Shown piece by piece: positions 16,982 through 25,046 of a stretch of 64,000 nucleotides of DNA (the first letter of the stretch is position 1; each line of letters begins with the position of its first letter). The notes below the pieces were generated by a model. That model ran no database searches. It saw only the letters and a list, made by a program, of their open reading frames with translations, and was not told the DNA's origin. Both the position numbers and the translations under genes were made by a program. Source of the DNA: Clostridiales bacterium Firm_16 (lineage in GTDB: Bacteria; Bacillota; Clostridia; Saccharofermentanales; Saccharofermentanaceae); the NCBI GenBank assembly GCA_001604185.1, contig LVAV01000013.1:1-64000 (forward strand). The letters are read 5' to 3'.

Positions 16982-17033
16982 AATCTGCTCCTTCCATGCC
17001 ACTAAAAACAGTTTCGCTTTATCCTCATTTCAT

Positions 17034-17063
17034 ATTATATGGCATGGAAACTACAAACAACAA
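17034..17063 (-). promoter_or_regulatory. Promoter of the giant LRR gene
   Basis: On the minus strand TTGTTG (17063-17058) and TATAAT (17039-17034) are 18 bp apart. The transcript would start about 45 nt before the ATG at 16981. Confidence 0.55.
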
Positions 17064-17161
17064 TGATATTTGATGCAAAAAACACATCGTCAAAACGCGG
17101 AAAAACAAAGAATAGCATCACAAAGGACCACTTCGCTGTTTTTGCCGTCGCATACAAGAAA

Positions 17162-17190
17162 ACGGCCCCCCGCTTATCGCGGGAAGCCGT
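17162..17190 (-). terminator. Rho-independent terminator of the Thr/Glu-rich lipoprotein gene
   Basis: ACGGCTTCCCGC pairs with GCGGGGGGCCGT around a short GATAA loop and is followed by TTTTC on the minus strand. It lies about 70 nt past the stop codon at 17262. Confidence 0.7.
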
Positions 17191-17261
17191 ACAACTTAAG
17201 ATTTCTGCTGCAGATACTGTTTCGCATCTGCACTCTTTCTCAGGAGAAGTGGGAATGTACA

Positions 17262-17966
17262 TTATTCCTCCAGAGTCTTTACTCCGCTTTCAGAGATCGA
17301 GCATACATGGTAAGCCCACGGGCCGGCCGGACCTTTGACTGTCTTAAACTTATCCAGTTCAAAGGAAGCGACTTCCTTACCGTCCTTGTCCTTCACCGTG
17401 ATCTTAGCGGTAGCAAAGGAATGGTTACATCCATCTTCCGGATCGAAAGTATCAATCTTCAAGATGTAGGATTTACCTTCCAAAGAACGAATGACCATCT
17501 GAGCAGATCCTGTACCATTTTCTGCTTCCTTCGAGACAGTAATAAGATCGCCGAGGGCGCCCTCATCACTCTCCTCATAAATGCTGAACTCCGGATATAC
17601 TCCATCGAAACCTGTCCAGCTGGCTTCAATTGTATAAATACCCTCGAACTCCGGCTCGGAAGCAACTTCCGTTGTTTCTTCTGTCGATTCAGATGACTCT
17701 GCGCTGGTCTCCTCAGAAGCAGCCTCAGTAGTCTCCTCTGTGGTCGCTTCCGTAGTTTCCTCAGTGGCAGCTTCTGTAGTCGTCTCCTCGGTTGTCGTCT
17801 CAGTGGTTGCTTCGGTCGTTGACTCGGCAGTTGTTGTTTCTTCTGTTGTAGTCTCTGCAGTAGTTGTCGTTGCTGCCGTCGTCTTCTCTGTTTCCTTCTT
17901 ATCCGAGCAACCTGCTACACCGAGAACGATGATGCCGGCAAGAATTACTGATGCTAATTTCTTCAT
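17262..17966 (-). CDS. Lipoprotein with Thr/Glu/Ala-rich stalk
   Basis: The 234-residue lipoprotein has signal peptide M-K-K-L-A-S-V-I-L-A-G with lipobox V-A-G-C (Cys about residue 20). A roughly 85-residue stalk of T-T-T-E-E/T-E-A repeats follows, then a globular C-terminal domain of about 110 residues that I do not recognise. The stalk resembles a spacer that lifts the domain off the membrane. The start at 17966 follows AAAGAGG; the open frame extends further upstream but without a signal peptide or ribosome site. It has its own terminator and is monocistronic. Confidence 0.78.
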   Translation of the reverse strand: MKKLASVILAGIIVLGVAGCSDKKETEKTTAATTTTAETTTEETTTAESTTEATTETTTEETTTEAATEETTEATTEETTEAASEETSAESSESTEETTEVASEPEFEGIYTIEASWTGFDGVYPEFSIYEESDEGALGDLITVSKEAENGTGSAQMVIRSLEGKSYILKIDTFDPEDGCNHSFATAKITVKDKDGKEVASFELDKFKTVKGPAGPWAYHVCSISESGVKTLEE

Positions 17967-18177
17967 AAAAATTCCTCTTTCCTTCTTTTGCTTGTTTCGC
18001 CCATGCTGATCAAGTATTCTTCCGAACCCGTCAGAGTACCTGGCCGTCACAGGCTCACAAGGAAGAAATACTACACCTCTTTCCCGTATCTTGCAAGTCT
18101 GAAAAGTATACTTTGGACGCATTTTACAAACTCGTGGTAGAATAAACAAAAATATCTGTTGATTCGGGAGAATGATC

Positions 18178-18549
18178 ATGCCTAGGATTTATAAAATCAT
18201 AACTTACAGCATCAGCCTTCAGTTAGAAACCGATCTTCGCAAGAAGTCTCTTTCGGAAGAAGAAGTCGCTCATGTCTACGATGTTTTCTCCGAGAAAAAG
18301 AAAAAGCAGATGACATCGGTAAAGATCGGTTTCATCGTCATGGCCGTCTTTGCTCTGATAATAGGAGTAGCAACGCTCCTCAGTGTAGACAACATTCTCT
18401 TCGGATTCATCTACCTGTTCGGCACGCTCGCCCTTCTCTGTGGCGCAATGTATCTCGCATGGTACTGTAACATCGGCAAGATCTCCAAACAATGGAACAA
18501 GCTGCTCAAAGACTACTATCCTCAGATCTGCGATAAATATGTACTGTAA
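18178..18549 (+). CDS. Small membrane protein of unknown function
   Basis: The 123-residue protein has a charged N-terminal cytoplasmic part (about 1-45), with two transmembrane helices (about 48-70 and 76-98) and a short basic C-terminal tail. No domain is recognised. Of the two ATGs at 18172 and 18178, the second is better spaced from GGGAG. The gene stops 2 bp before the convergent histidine-phosphatase gene. Confidence 0.6.
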   Translation: MPRIYKIITYSISLQLETDLRKKSLSEEEVAHVYDVFSEKKKKQMTSVKIGFIVMAVFALIIGVATLLSVDNILFGFIYLFGTLALLCGAMYLAWYCNIGKISKQWNKLLKDYYPQICDKYVL

Positions 18550-18551
18550 AA

Positions 18552-19088
18552 TCAGAACTCGTATTCTCTGACCTCACAGTTTTTGATTCCGAAAGAAGCG
18601 TATTCTTCGTTTGTCATCTCATAAAAGTACGACTGAACGACACGCGCAATGCCGTTATGTGCAACGAGGATAAACGTCTTGTCGGGCTGGGCTTTCAGAT
18701 CGTCCAGAAGATTATAGATCCGCTGCGCCAGCTGCAGCATGGATTCGCCCCCACCGAAACGATGGACGAATCCTTTCTTCATTTCATGGAACTCTTTACC
18801 GTCTCTGGCTGTAGACTCATACTTTCCGAAGTTCTGCTCGAAAAGACGGGGTTCCTCCTGTGCCGGAACACCCAGGATCTCAGAAATGTGCATTGCCGTA
18901 TCTTTGGCCCGTGAAAGAGGTGAATAAAGAATCAGGTCGGCAGAGACCCCCAAAGAAAGAATATTCTTCGCCGTCTCGACCGCCTGATCGTGTCCTTTCT
19001 GCGTCAGAGGACTATCCGTCGCCCCGCAGATCTTATTCTCCACATTCCAGACAGTCTCACCATGTCTGACAAAGTAAATCTTCGACAT
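18552..19088 (-). CDS. Histidine phosphatase family protein (phosphoglycerate-mutase-like)
   Basis: The 178-residue protein begins with the catalytic R-H-G-E motif (residues 8-11). Other hallmarks are S-P-L-S-R-A-x-D-T-A and a C-terminal V-A-H-N-G second histidine. Family members are phosphoglycerate mutases, alpha-ribazole phosphatases or broad phosphatases. The short length fits the phosphatase branch rather than a glycolytic mutase. No cobalamin genes flank it, so the substrate is undecided. Confidence 0.85.
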   Translation of the reverse strand: MSKIYFVRHGETVWNVENKICGATDSPLTQKGHDQAVETAKNILSLGVSADLILYSPLSRAKDTAMHISEILGVPAQEEPRLFEQNFGKYESTARDGKEFHEMKKGFVHRFGGGESMLQLAQRIYNLLDDLKAQPDKTFILVAHNGIARVVQSYFYEMTNEEYASFGIKNCEVREYEF

Positions 19089-19158
19089 CCTCTCGAAACA
19101 CTACCTTCCATTCATACTGTCTGGTATTCTATCACAGATAATCAAGTACCTGCTGACC

Positions 19159-20055
19159 TTACTTCTTCTTGATTGGGATCCACAGTTCGCAGATGAGTCC
19201 CGGACGGCCCTTGGCATCGTCGAAGTAGAGCTCGTAGTCGGTCTCTTCTTCTGCCTCATAACCGCTCTGCGGGAGGAACTCTTTATAGAACTTCTCCCAG
19301 GTCTCACCGATCACATCCGCATTCTCGCCGATACAGTCAAATACGACATAGGTTCCGGGCTTTACGTCCCAGATCTGGAATCCCTCGTCTTCCAGTGCTT
19401 TTGCATCGAAATCGGGAGTATTCTCATCGATCAGGATGCCGATGCCGTACTTAAATGTTGTCGCTCCTTCCGGAGTCGGGGTGCAAAGACCATAGAGGTC
19501 GCGGTCGCCGTCTTCTTTCAACATCCAGATCGGATGAAGCATCTGATTCTGATTGCATTCGGCCCAGAAATCCGGGATCTCGTGGTTGTCCTCGTCGTTA
19601 ATGATCTCTGTCTTGAATGTTCTTGTAAGTGCGATAAACTTCTTAGCTTCTGTTTGTACGATACGATAATCCATACTTTTACCTCCATCAACAGTGAGTC
19701 TGATATTCAGGGGACTGAAAAGTACAAGTTTTCCGGAACCTTCGCGGACAGCTTTCGGTGCGACACCGTGGAATCTCGTGAATGCTTTGGTGAAGCTCTC
19801 CGGCGTCTCATAGCCATACTTCAGTGCAATGTCCGTGATCCTGCCGTCTGTCTCGATGATCTCCTGTCCTGCCAGCGAAAGTCTTCTGTTGCGGATGTAC
19901 GCATTTGCAGTGATGCCGGTCAGGAAACTGAATGCCCTGTGAAACTCGTATGCCGAAGTGTGCACATGCTTGGCTACGTCTTCATAGTTGATCTCCTCAA
20001 GGAGATGGTCTTCCATATAGGTAATTGCTTCCTGCATTGCTGCGATCCATTCCAT
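19159..20055 (-). CDS. AraC-family regulator with GyrI-like effector-binding domain
   Basis: The 298-residue protein has an AraC/XylS DNA-binding domain at the N-terminus (about residues 8-105; Y-E-F-H-R-A-F and the second helix-turn-helix G-Y-E-T-P-E-S-F-T-K-A-F). A C-terminal GyrI/Rob-type domain (about 130-298) with G-T-Y-V-V-F and the final L-W-I-P-I follows. Rob-like regulators bind small hydrophobic or toxic ligands with the C-terminal domain. AGGAGG precedes the ATG. No adjacent divergent transporter is seen, so its target is unknown. Confidence 0.87.
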   Translation of the reverse strand: MEWIAAMQEAITYMEDHLLEEINYEDVAKHVHTSAYEFHRAFSFLTGITANAYIRNRRLSLAGQEIIETDGRITDIALKYGYETPESFTKAFTRFHGVAPKAVREGSGKLVLFSPLNIRLTVDGGKSMDYRIVQTEAKKFIALTRTFKTEIINDEDNHEIPDFWAECNQNQMLHPIWMLKEDGDRDLYGLCTPTPEGATTFKYGIGILIDENTPDFDAKALEDEGFQIWDVKPGTYVVFDCIGENADVIGETWEKFYKEFLPQSGYEAEEETDYELYFDDAKGRPGLICELWIPIKKK

Positions 20056-20237
20056 ACTTTCGTCCTCCTGTTGATGCTATTGTACGGAAGATCCTTTTCC
20101 GAAACAGTTCCTGTCTTGCGAAGATTTGTCAGATGCATCTACCTACATTCCTAACCCATGATCTGCGTATTTTTATTATACTATGCATTTCAGATGTCGG
20201 CAGGCTTAATATCTTTACTTTTTTACTTCTTTCGAGC

Positions 20238-20282
20238 CAAAAAAGAGGGGCTCCGGGTGGTTTACTCACCTCGAAGCCCCTC
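20238..20282 (-). terminator. Terminator of the giant beta-helix gene
   Basis: On the minus strand GAGGGGCTTCGAGGTG pairs imperfectly with CACCCGGAGCCCCTC and is followed by six T. It lies just past the stop at 20291. Confidence 0.8.
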
Positions 20283-20290
20283 CGCTGTCA

Positions 20291-23200
20291 TTATTCTTGT
20301 TCAGTCATCGTTCCGCACTCGATACCGTACTGCATACAGAGTTTCACAAACTCCTCGCTTTCTCCGAACATCTCCAGGATGCTCTGGCGTGTCTCTACGC
20401 CGGTCTTGAGCTTGCGGCTCCAGTATGTCAGTTCACCGGCATCCGGGTCTCTTCCCAGGAACGTCTCATACAGTCTGAAGATGAATTCCACGTTGCTGGT
20501 ATTCTGCTTTCTGAATTCCTCACTTGTGAAAAACTCTTTCACCGCGGAGCATCCGGTCTGCTCGAGATTCGTGAGCGCCAATGCCCAGTACTCTACTTCT
20601 TCCGGTACTGCCTCTCTGTTCAGGCAGCAGGTGTAAAGACGAGTCGCGAATTCCGTTGCTGTCTTGGATGCGAAAGTCGCTTTGTGCCAGATGGCGCCGG
20701 ACTTGACGCCGTATGTCGCACAGACATCGCACCACTCGGTGGACTCGATAAAGTCATTCACGACTTCAGTCCGTGTCTTCTTGCCGGACTTGATCGCGCT
20801 GACCCAGCCCTTCTTTCCGGCCTCATCGGATTCACGGTCGAAGAATGTCTCATACAGAGTCTCAACAAAATCACCTACAGAGAGCTTACGGTTCATGAAC
20901 TCCGGTGCTTCCAGCAGGAAGTATCTTGCGCAGTCCGCACCTGTTCTTCCATTCTCTACCACCTCTTTGGTCCAGAACTCTTTGCCTTCCGGATCCGAAT
21001 CACGGTTCATGGCGACCGTATAAAGTCTTTCTACAAAATCCTCGAATGTCGGATCTTCTTCCGTTTCCGGTGCCGGTGTCGGAATGATGGTCGGAGTCTT
21101 GGCTGTCGCCTTCTTGGTTGGTGTCGGTGACACGGTTGGCTTCTTCGTAGGCGCCTTTGTCGGTGCTTTTGTCGGAGCCTTGGTTGGTGCCTTTGTCGGG
21201 GCCTTAGTTGGTGCCTTTGTCGGAGCCTTAGTTGGTGCTTTCGTCGGGGCCTTGGTAGGCGCTTTCGTCGGAGCCTTAGTTGGTGCTTTCGTCGGGGCCT
21301 TGGTAGGCGCTTTCGTCGGAGCCTTAGTCGGCACCTTCGTCGGACGCGGTGTGCTCGTCGGACGAGGCGTATTGGTCGGTCTCGGTGTATTCGTCGGACG
21401 TGGTGTATTCGTCGGTCTCGGGGTACTTGTCGGACGTGGCGTATTCGTCGGTCTTGGAGTACTTGTCGGTCTCGGCGTACTTGTCGGACGAGGTGTGCTG
21501 GTCGGACGCTTTGTCGGCACCGGAGTCGCCTTCTTCGTCGGGGTAGGTGTTACGCCGGCACGGAAGGTAGCCTGCAGTTTGCCGCCATATTCTCCGGTCT
21601 TGTCTGTGATCACACAGATGATCGACTGACCGACATCGGCAGATCGAACAATATAAGTCGGTCCATAGAAACCATTCTCTTCACCACCTGTCTTCCAGGT
21701 ATAAAGCAGATGTGACTCCGGACAATTGCAGCCCGTGATCGTAACCTCCAAAGTCTCACCCACGATGGTCTTACCGGAACGGGTAACATAGCCCTGCAAC
21801 TGCGGCTGCTTGGTCGGTCTCGGTGTGCTCGTCGGACGCGGTGTATTTGTCGGTCTCGGCGTGCTCGTCGGTTTCTTCGAAGGAGTCGGCGTGACCTTCT
21901 TAGACGGTGTCGGAGTGGCCGATACAGTCGGCTTCACAGTAGGGGTGACTTTCTTTGTCGGAGTAGGTGTCACTTTCTTAGTCGGCGTCGGAGTCGGTGA
22001 AACGGTTACCTTAACTGTCGGTGTCACCTTCTTCGTCGGGGTAGGCGTAGCCTTCTTTGTTGGAGTCGGTGTGGCCTTCTTCGTCGGAGTCGGCGTGTTC
22101 GTCGCCTTCTTTGTCGGAGTCGGAGTCATCTTGCCCTGGCTGTCATAGATAACATGAATGACATCGTAATCAACGTTTTTCTCATCGATCTTCAGATTGG
22201 AATTGGTTGCTGTCTTTCTGAAGATGATATCTAACATCCAATCCGGTTTTTTATCATTATCGGAATGTCTATATCCGGACAGAAGTGTTCCACTCGTTTT
22301 GTTGATCGTACAAGTATCAAAGAGTATCTGGCTGCCTCTCAATGCTGCCGATGTTATGTGGAGCAATGTTTTTCCGGTATGAGTGATACTGCACTTTCTG
22401 AAAATGATGTTTGCACTTCCGATTGAATATGTAAATGCTCCTAATTCAAGGAATTTATCATATGTGGAATTGATCTTACATTCTTCGAAAAGAAGTGTTT
22501 CATCAGCATTGCCTACACACGGGATCATAGACAGATCATCGAACGTGCAATATTTGAATGTACCGGATTTCAGTCCGTAATTCTTGAACTCGGTCTGTCC
22601 TTTAAAATGGCAGTTATCAAAGACTCTGACCACATTATCTAAGTTGCTGAAGTTATACTTGCTAACTACTCCATCTGCGCCAATCGTACAGTTATGGAAA
22701 TAGAGGTTATTTCCAATCGCATGTGTAGGCACCAGAGTACAATTAACTAATGTTGCATTCGAACCTGCAAACCATGGGAAAACACAATCTTCGTATGTGA
22801 CTTTGTCGGCAACAGCACAGGTCCATTTGGTTGTATCCACTACCCCTTCAGGGTCCTGATTGTAGATCGTGCAATTCTTAACTCTAAAGCTGACACAGTC
22901 TGTTTCTGAACTGAATATTGCCGAGAAGTTTATAGGACCACAATTATTGTTATATATTCTTCCGTAAGCACCTGTGTCTTTGTAACCCAGACGCCAATAA
23001 AACCGAGAGCATCCATCGTTAACATTCCGGATAACCGCACCGATAACCCGGTTTCTTATTTCTGTGCTATGGTTCTTATTACCGTCATAAACGTGGTTAT
23101 AGCCGATATTGTCAACAACAGTGCAGGTATTGGTAGATGATTTTTCGAGCACCTGATTGTTCATGTAGTAAACATCCTGACATTCTTCCTGACCATCTTC

Positions 23201-24736
23201 AAAATCGACCTCACAAGGTGTGATACTGCAACCGCATCTTGTAAATTTACAGTTGCGGATCAAAAGATTGGTAACGGCTGTCGGCGCAAGTGCTGTCGTT
23301 CTTGTATCAATAAAATGAATGTTGTTTATTTCGAAATAATCTGTATTCTGCTGTGAATATATATGGATGCTCTGTGTCATGTCTGCATACGGGAACTGCG
23401 TTCCGAGCAAAGTGACTCTCGCATACTTTGCACCATCTACGATCTTCATCTTTCTGAACTGGTATCCGGTAACCGTTTCCAGGAAATTACGGTTGGCATC
23501 GTAGAAGGATACGTAAATAACCGGAGAATCTCCCAACTGGCCTTTATATCCACCCGGATGACCGACATACATATACCGGTCGGCTGCTTCGACTTTCAGT
23601 ATAGGAGTAAGATCCATCATGGCACTGGTGCTGCAGTTCGCAGAAGCCTGTTCTTTGCCATTTACGATGATCGATCTGGAAAAATCCGTCATGGTAATGT
23701 TGGCACTGGCCCCGGGGAACTGATAATACATCGTAAGCAAAGTATGGCCGGTAGTATTCTGAACCGTCAGATCCGAAAGTGAACAATATTTTCCACCGGC
23801 AACATATATCGTGTTGATTCCTTCGCCCTGACCTTTGCATTCCAGCCCAAGTTCCTGTCTTTCAAAACGGTCACCTTCCAGCGTACCATTGATCAGATGA
23901 GCATCTACGGCATTGAGCATAGTAACGACAGCCGCACCGCTTTCATGATCAATTGTATCCAGCTTGAAGGCACTTCCATTCATATCTACCGTAAAGTACG
24001 AAGGAATGGTTATCGCGTTCTTTCTGGCATTATCACCATTAACACGATATGTGCCTTTGAGAAGGACTATTTTCTTGTATCCCTCCGCCTGCTTATCTGC
24101 AAAAAGCTTGCTCAGACCGTCTCTTGTATTGATCAGATCATTGGCATTCTTACTGTTGTTGTTCTTGATCTTATATTTTGTAAGATCATTGGCAGTCATG
24201 GTATATGTCGTAGCCTGGGTAATGTTATATTTCGAAGGATTGACTACCCATAACTCGTTATACAGCTTATGGGATTTCATTCCTGTTTTCGGATCCACGG
24301 CCTGCAAGGTAAACTGATGCATTCCTTCGCTCAGTTTGCCTAACGTTAACGTATAGTCTCCCAACGGAATACTATTGATCGTCTTCTTTACTCCGTCCAC
24401 TTCATAAAGAAGATTCATCCTTCCGGAAGTATCGTTCTTCAGATACTCAGACTGTTCGTAGTCTGTAATGTAAAGCGGAATCTTGATCGTGTCATTGATC
24501 GTCGGCTTCGGATTAAAGTAGTATGTCGAAACATACGGTACTTTAAAGTACGGGTCGACGTCTGTTGCCGCAGATACATTCTTCGGCATCGCTTCTGTTG
24601 TGATTAACTGAGAATTGATCTTGGTTTCTTCGTGCGCAAGAGCTTTTCCCGTATATGGAAAAAACATGCTTACTGTCATAAAAGCAGACAAAACGAGCGC
24701 ACTTTTAGACAAAAATCCCCTAGTCTTCGTCATCAT
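20291..24736 (-). CDS. Giant secreted beta-helix protein with Thr-Pro linkers and C-terminal DUF4214 module
   Basis: The 1481-residue protein has a signal peptide (about 1-33) and an Ig-like N-terminal domain (about 40-170). Residues 190-860 are a pectate-lyase-like right-handed parallel beta-helix, inferred from regular short strands with Asn and Cys such as F-x-N-C-x-I and Y-E-D-C-V-F. A first Thr-Pro-Lys linker follows (about 872-982), then an Ig-like domain (985-1062), a second linker (1065-1220) and four DUF4214 repeats (1228-1475). The tail ends in M-T-E-Q-E, unlike the other four proteins. Polysaccharide binding or cleavage is plausible from the fold; no catalytic set is visible. GGAGGG precedes the first ATG. 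Confidence 0.85.
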   Translation of the reverse strand: MMTKTRGFLSKSALVLSAFMTVSMFFPYTGKALAHEETKINSQLITTEAMPKNVSAATDVDPYFKVPYVSTYYFNPKPTINDTIKIPLYITDYEQSEYLKNDTSGRMNLLYEVDGVKKTINSIPLGDYTLTLGKLSEGMHQFTLQAVDPKTGMKSHKLYNELWVVNPSKYNITQATTYTMTANDLTKYKIKNNNSKNANDLINTRDGLSKLFADKQAEGYKKIVLLKGTYRVNGDNARKNAITIPSYFTVDMNGSAFKLDTIDHESGAAVVTMLNAVDAHLINGTLEGDRFERQELGLECKGQGEGINTIYVAGGKYCSLSDLTVQNTTGHTLLTMYYQFPGASANITMTDFSRSIIVNGKEQASANCSTSAMMDLTPILKVEAADRYMYVGHPGGYKGQLGDSPVIYVSFYDANRNFLETVTGYQFRKMKIVDGAKYARVTLLGTQFPYADMTQSIHIYSQQNTDYFEINNIHFIDTRTTALAPTAVTNLLIRNCKFTRCGCSITPCEVDFEDGQEECQDVYYMNNQVLEKSSTNTCTVVDNIGYNHVYDGNKNHSTEIRNRVIGAVIRNVNDGCSRFYWRLGYKDTGAYGRIYNNNCGPINFSAIFSSETDCVSFRVKNCTIYNQDPEGVVDTTKWTCAVADKVTYEDCVFPWFAGSNATLVNCTLVPTHAIGNNLYFHNCTIGADGVVSKYNFSNLDNVVRVFDNCHFKGQTEFKNYGLKSGTFKYCTFDDLSMIPCVGNADETLLFEECKINSTYDKFLELGAFTYSIGSANIIFRKCSITHTGKTLLHITSAALRGSQILFDTCTINKTSGTLLSGYRHSDNDKKPDWMLDIIFRKTATNSNLKIDEKNVDYDVIHVIYDSQGKMTPTPTKKATNTPTPTKKATPTPTKKATPTPTKKVTPTVKVTVSPTPTPTKKVTPTPTKKVTPTVKPTVSATPTPSKKVTPTPSKKPTSTPRPTNTPRPTSTPRPTKQPQLQGYVTRSGKTIVGETLEVTITGCNCPESHLLYTWKTGGEENGFYGPTYIVRSADVGQSIICVITDKTGEYGGKLQATFRAGVTPTPTKKATPVPTKRPTSTPRPTSTPRPTSTPRPTNTPRPTSTPRPTNTPRPTNTPRPTNTPRPTSTPRPTKVPTKAPTKAPTKAPTKAPTKAPTKAPTKAPTKAPTKAPTKAPTKAPTKAPTKAPTKAPTKAPTKKPTVSPTPTKKATAKTPTIIPTPAPETEEDPTFEDFVERLYTVAMNRDSDPEGKEFWTKEVVENGRTGADCARYFLLEAPEFMNRKLSVGDFVETLYETFFDRESDEAGKKGWVSAIKSGKKTRTEVVNDFIESTEWCDVCATYGVKSGAIWHKATFASKTATEFATRLYTCCLNREAVPEEVEYWALALTNLEQTGCSAVKEFFTSEEFRKQNTSNVEFIFRLYETFLGRDPDAGELTYWSRKLKTGVETRQSILEMFGESEEFVKLCMQYGIECGTMTEQE
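21080..21540 (-). repeat. Thr-Pro linker repeat: A-P-T-K run followed by R-P-T-x-T-P run
   Basis: About fifteen 12-bp P-T-K-A units (roughly 21135-21330) adjoin about thirteen 12-bp units coding P-R-P-T-N/S-T (roughly 21330-21510). Many neighbouring 24-bp pairs are identical, so the block is prone to length change. A related shorter linker lies at 21810-22130. Confidence 0.8.
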
Positions 24737-25046
24737 TGTTACATCCCTCCAATATTATCCAATAAAAGGCATGTCTCAATTCATGTCCCAAAGGACAATC
24801 CATCCCCCCGAAGACAATAAGGTTAGTCTAAAGCATCAAAAGCAACTTCATTTTCAAATTTCATACATTTTTATCGTAGAACTTACGTCGATTTCTTAAT
24901 TTTTTATGTCATCAGTCACGATCGAGCGGAAGACTGACCACGAAGACACTGTCACCCTAAAGATATTGAAAAGTAATAGTTTAGCTAGAAACACGGGTTA
25001 TAATATGATTAGCATAGACAAATTCAGAAGGAAGGATTCGGATAAG
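24737..25046. other. Divergent intergenic region
   Basis: This 310-bp gap separates the giant beta-helix gene (minus) from a lipoprotein gene (plus). I see the plus-strand -10 at 24999-25004 and a small GTCC-N4-GGAC hairpin at about 24787-24798. No convincing minus-strand promoter pair was found. Nothing else stands out. Confidence 0.5.
24999..25004 (+). promoter_or_regulatory. -10 box of the first solute-binding lipoprotein gene
   Basis: A perfect TATAAT sits 43 bp before the chosen ATG at 25047. The -35 is weak. It argues for the start at 25047 and against the longer open frame beginning at 24906. Confidence 0.5.
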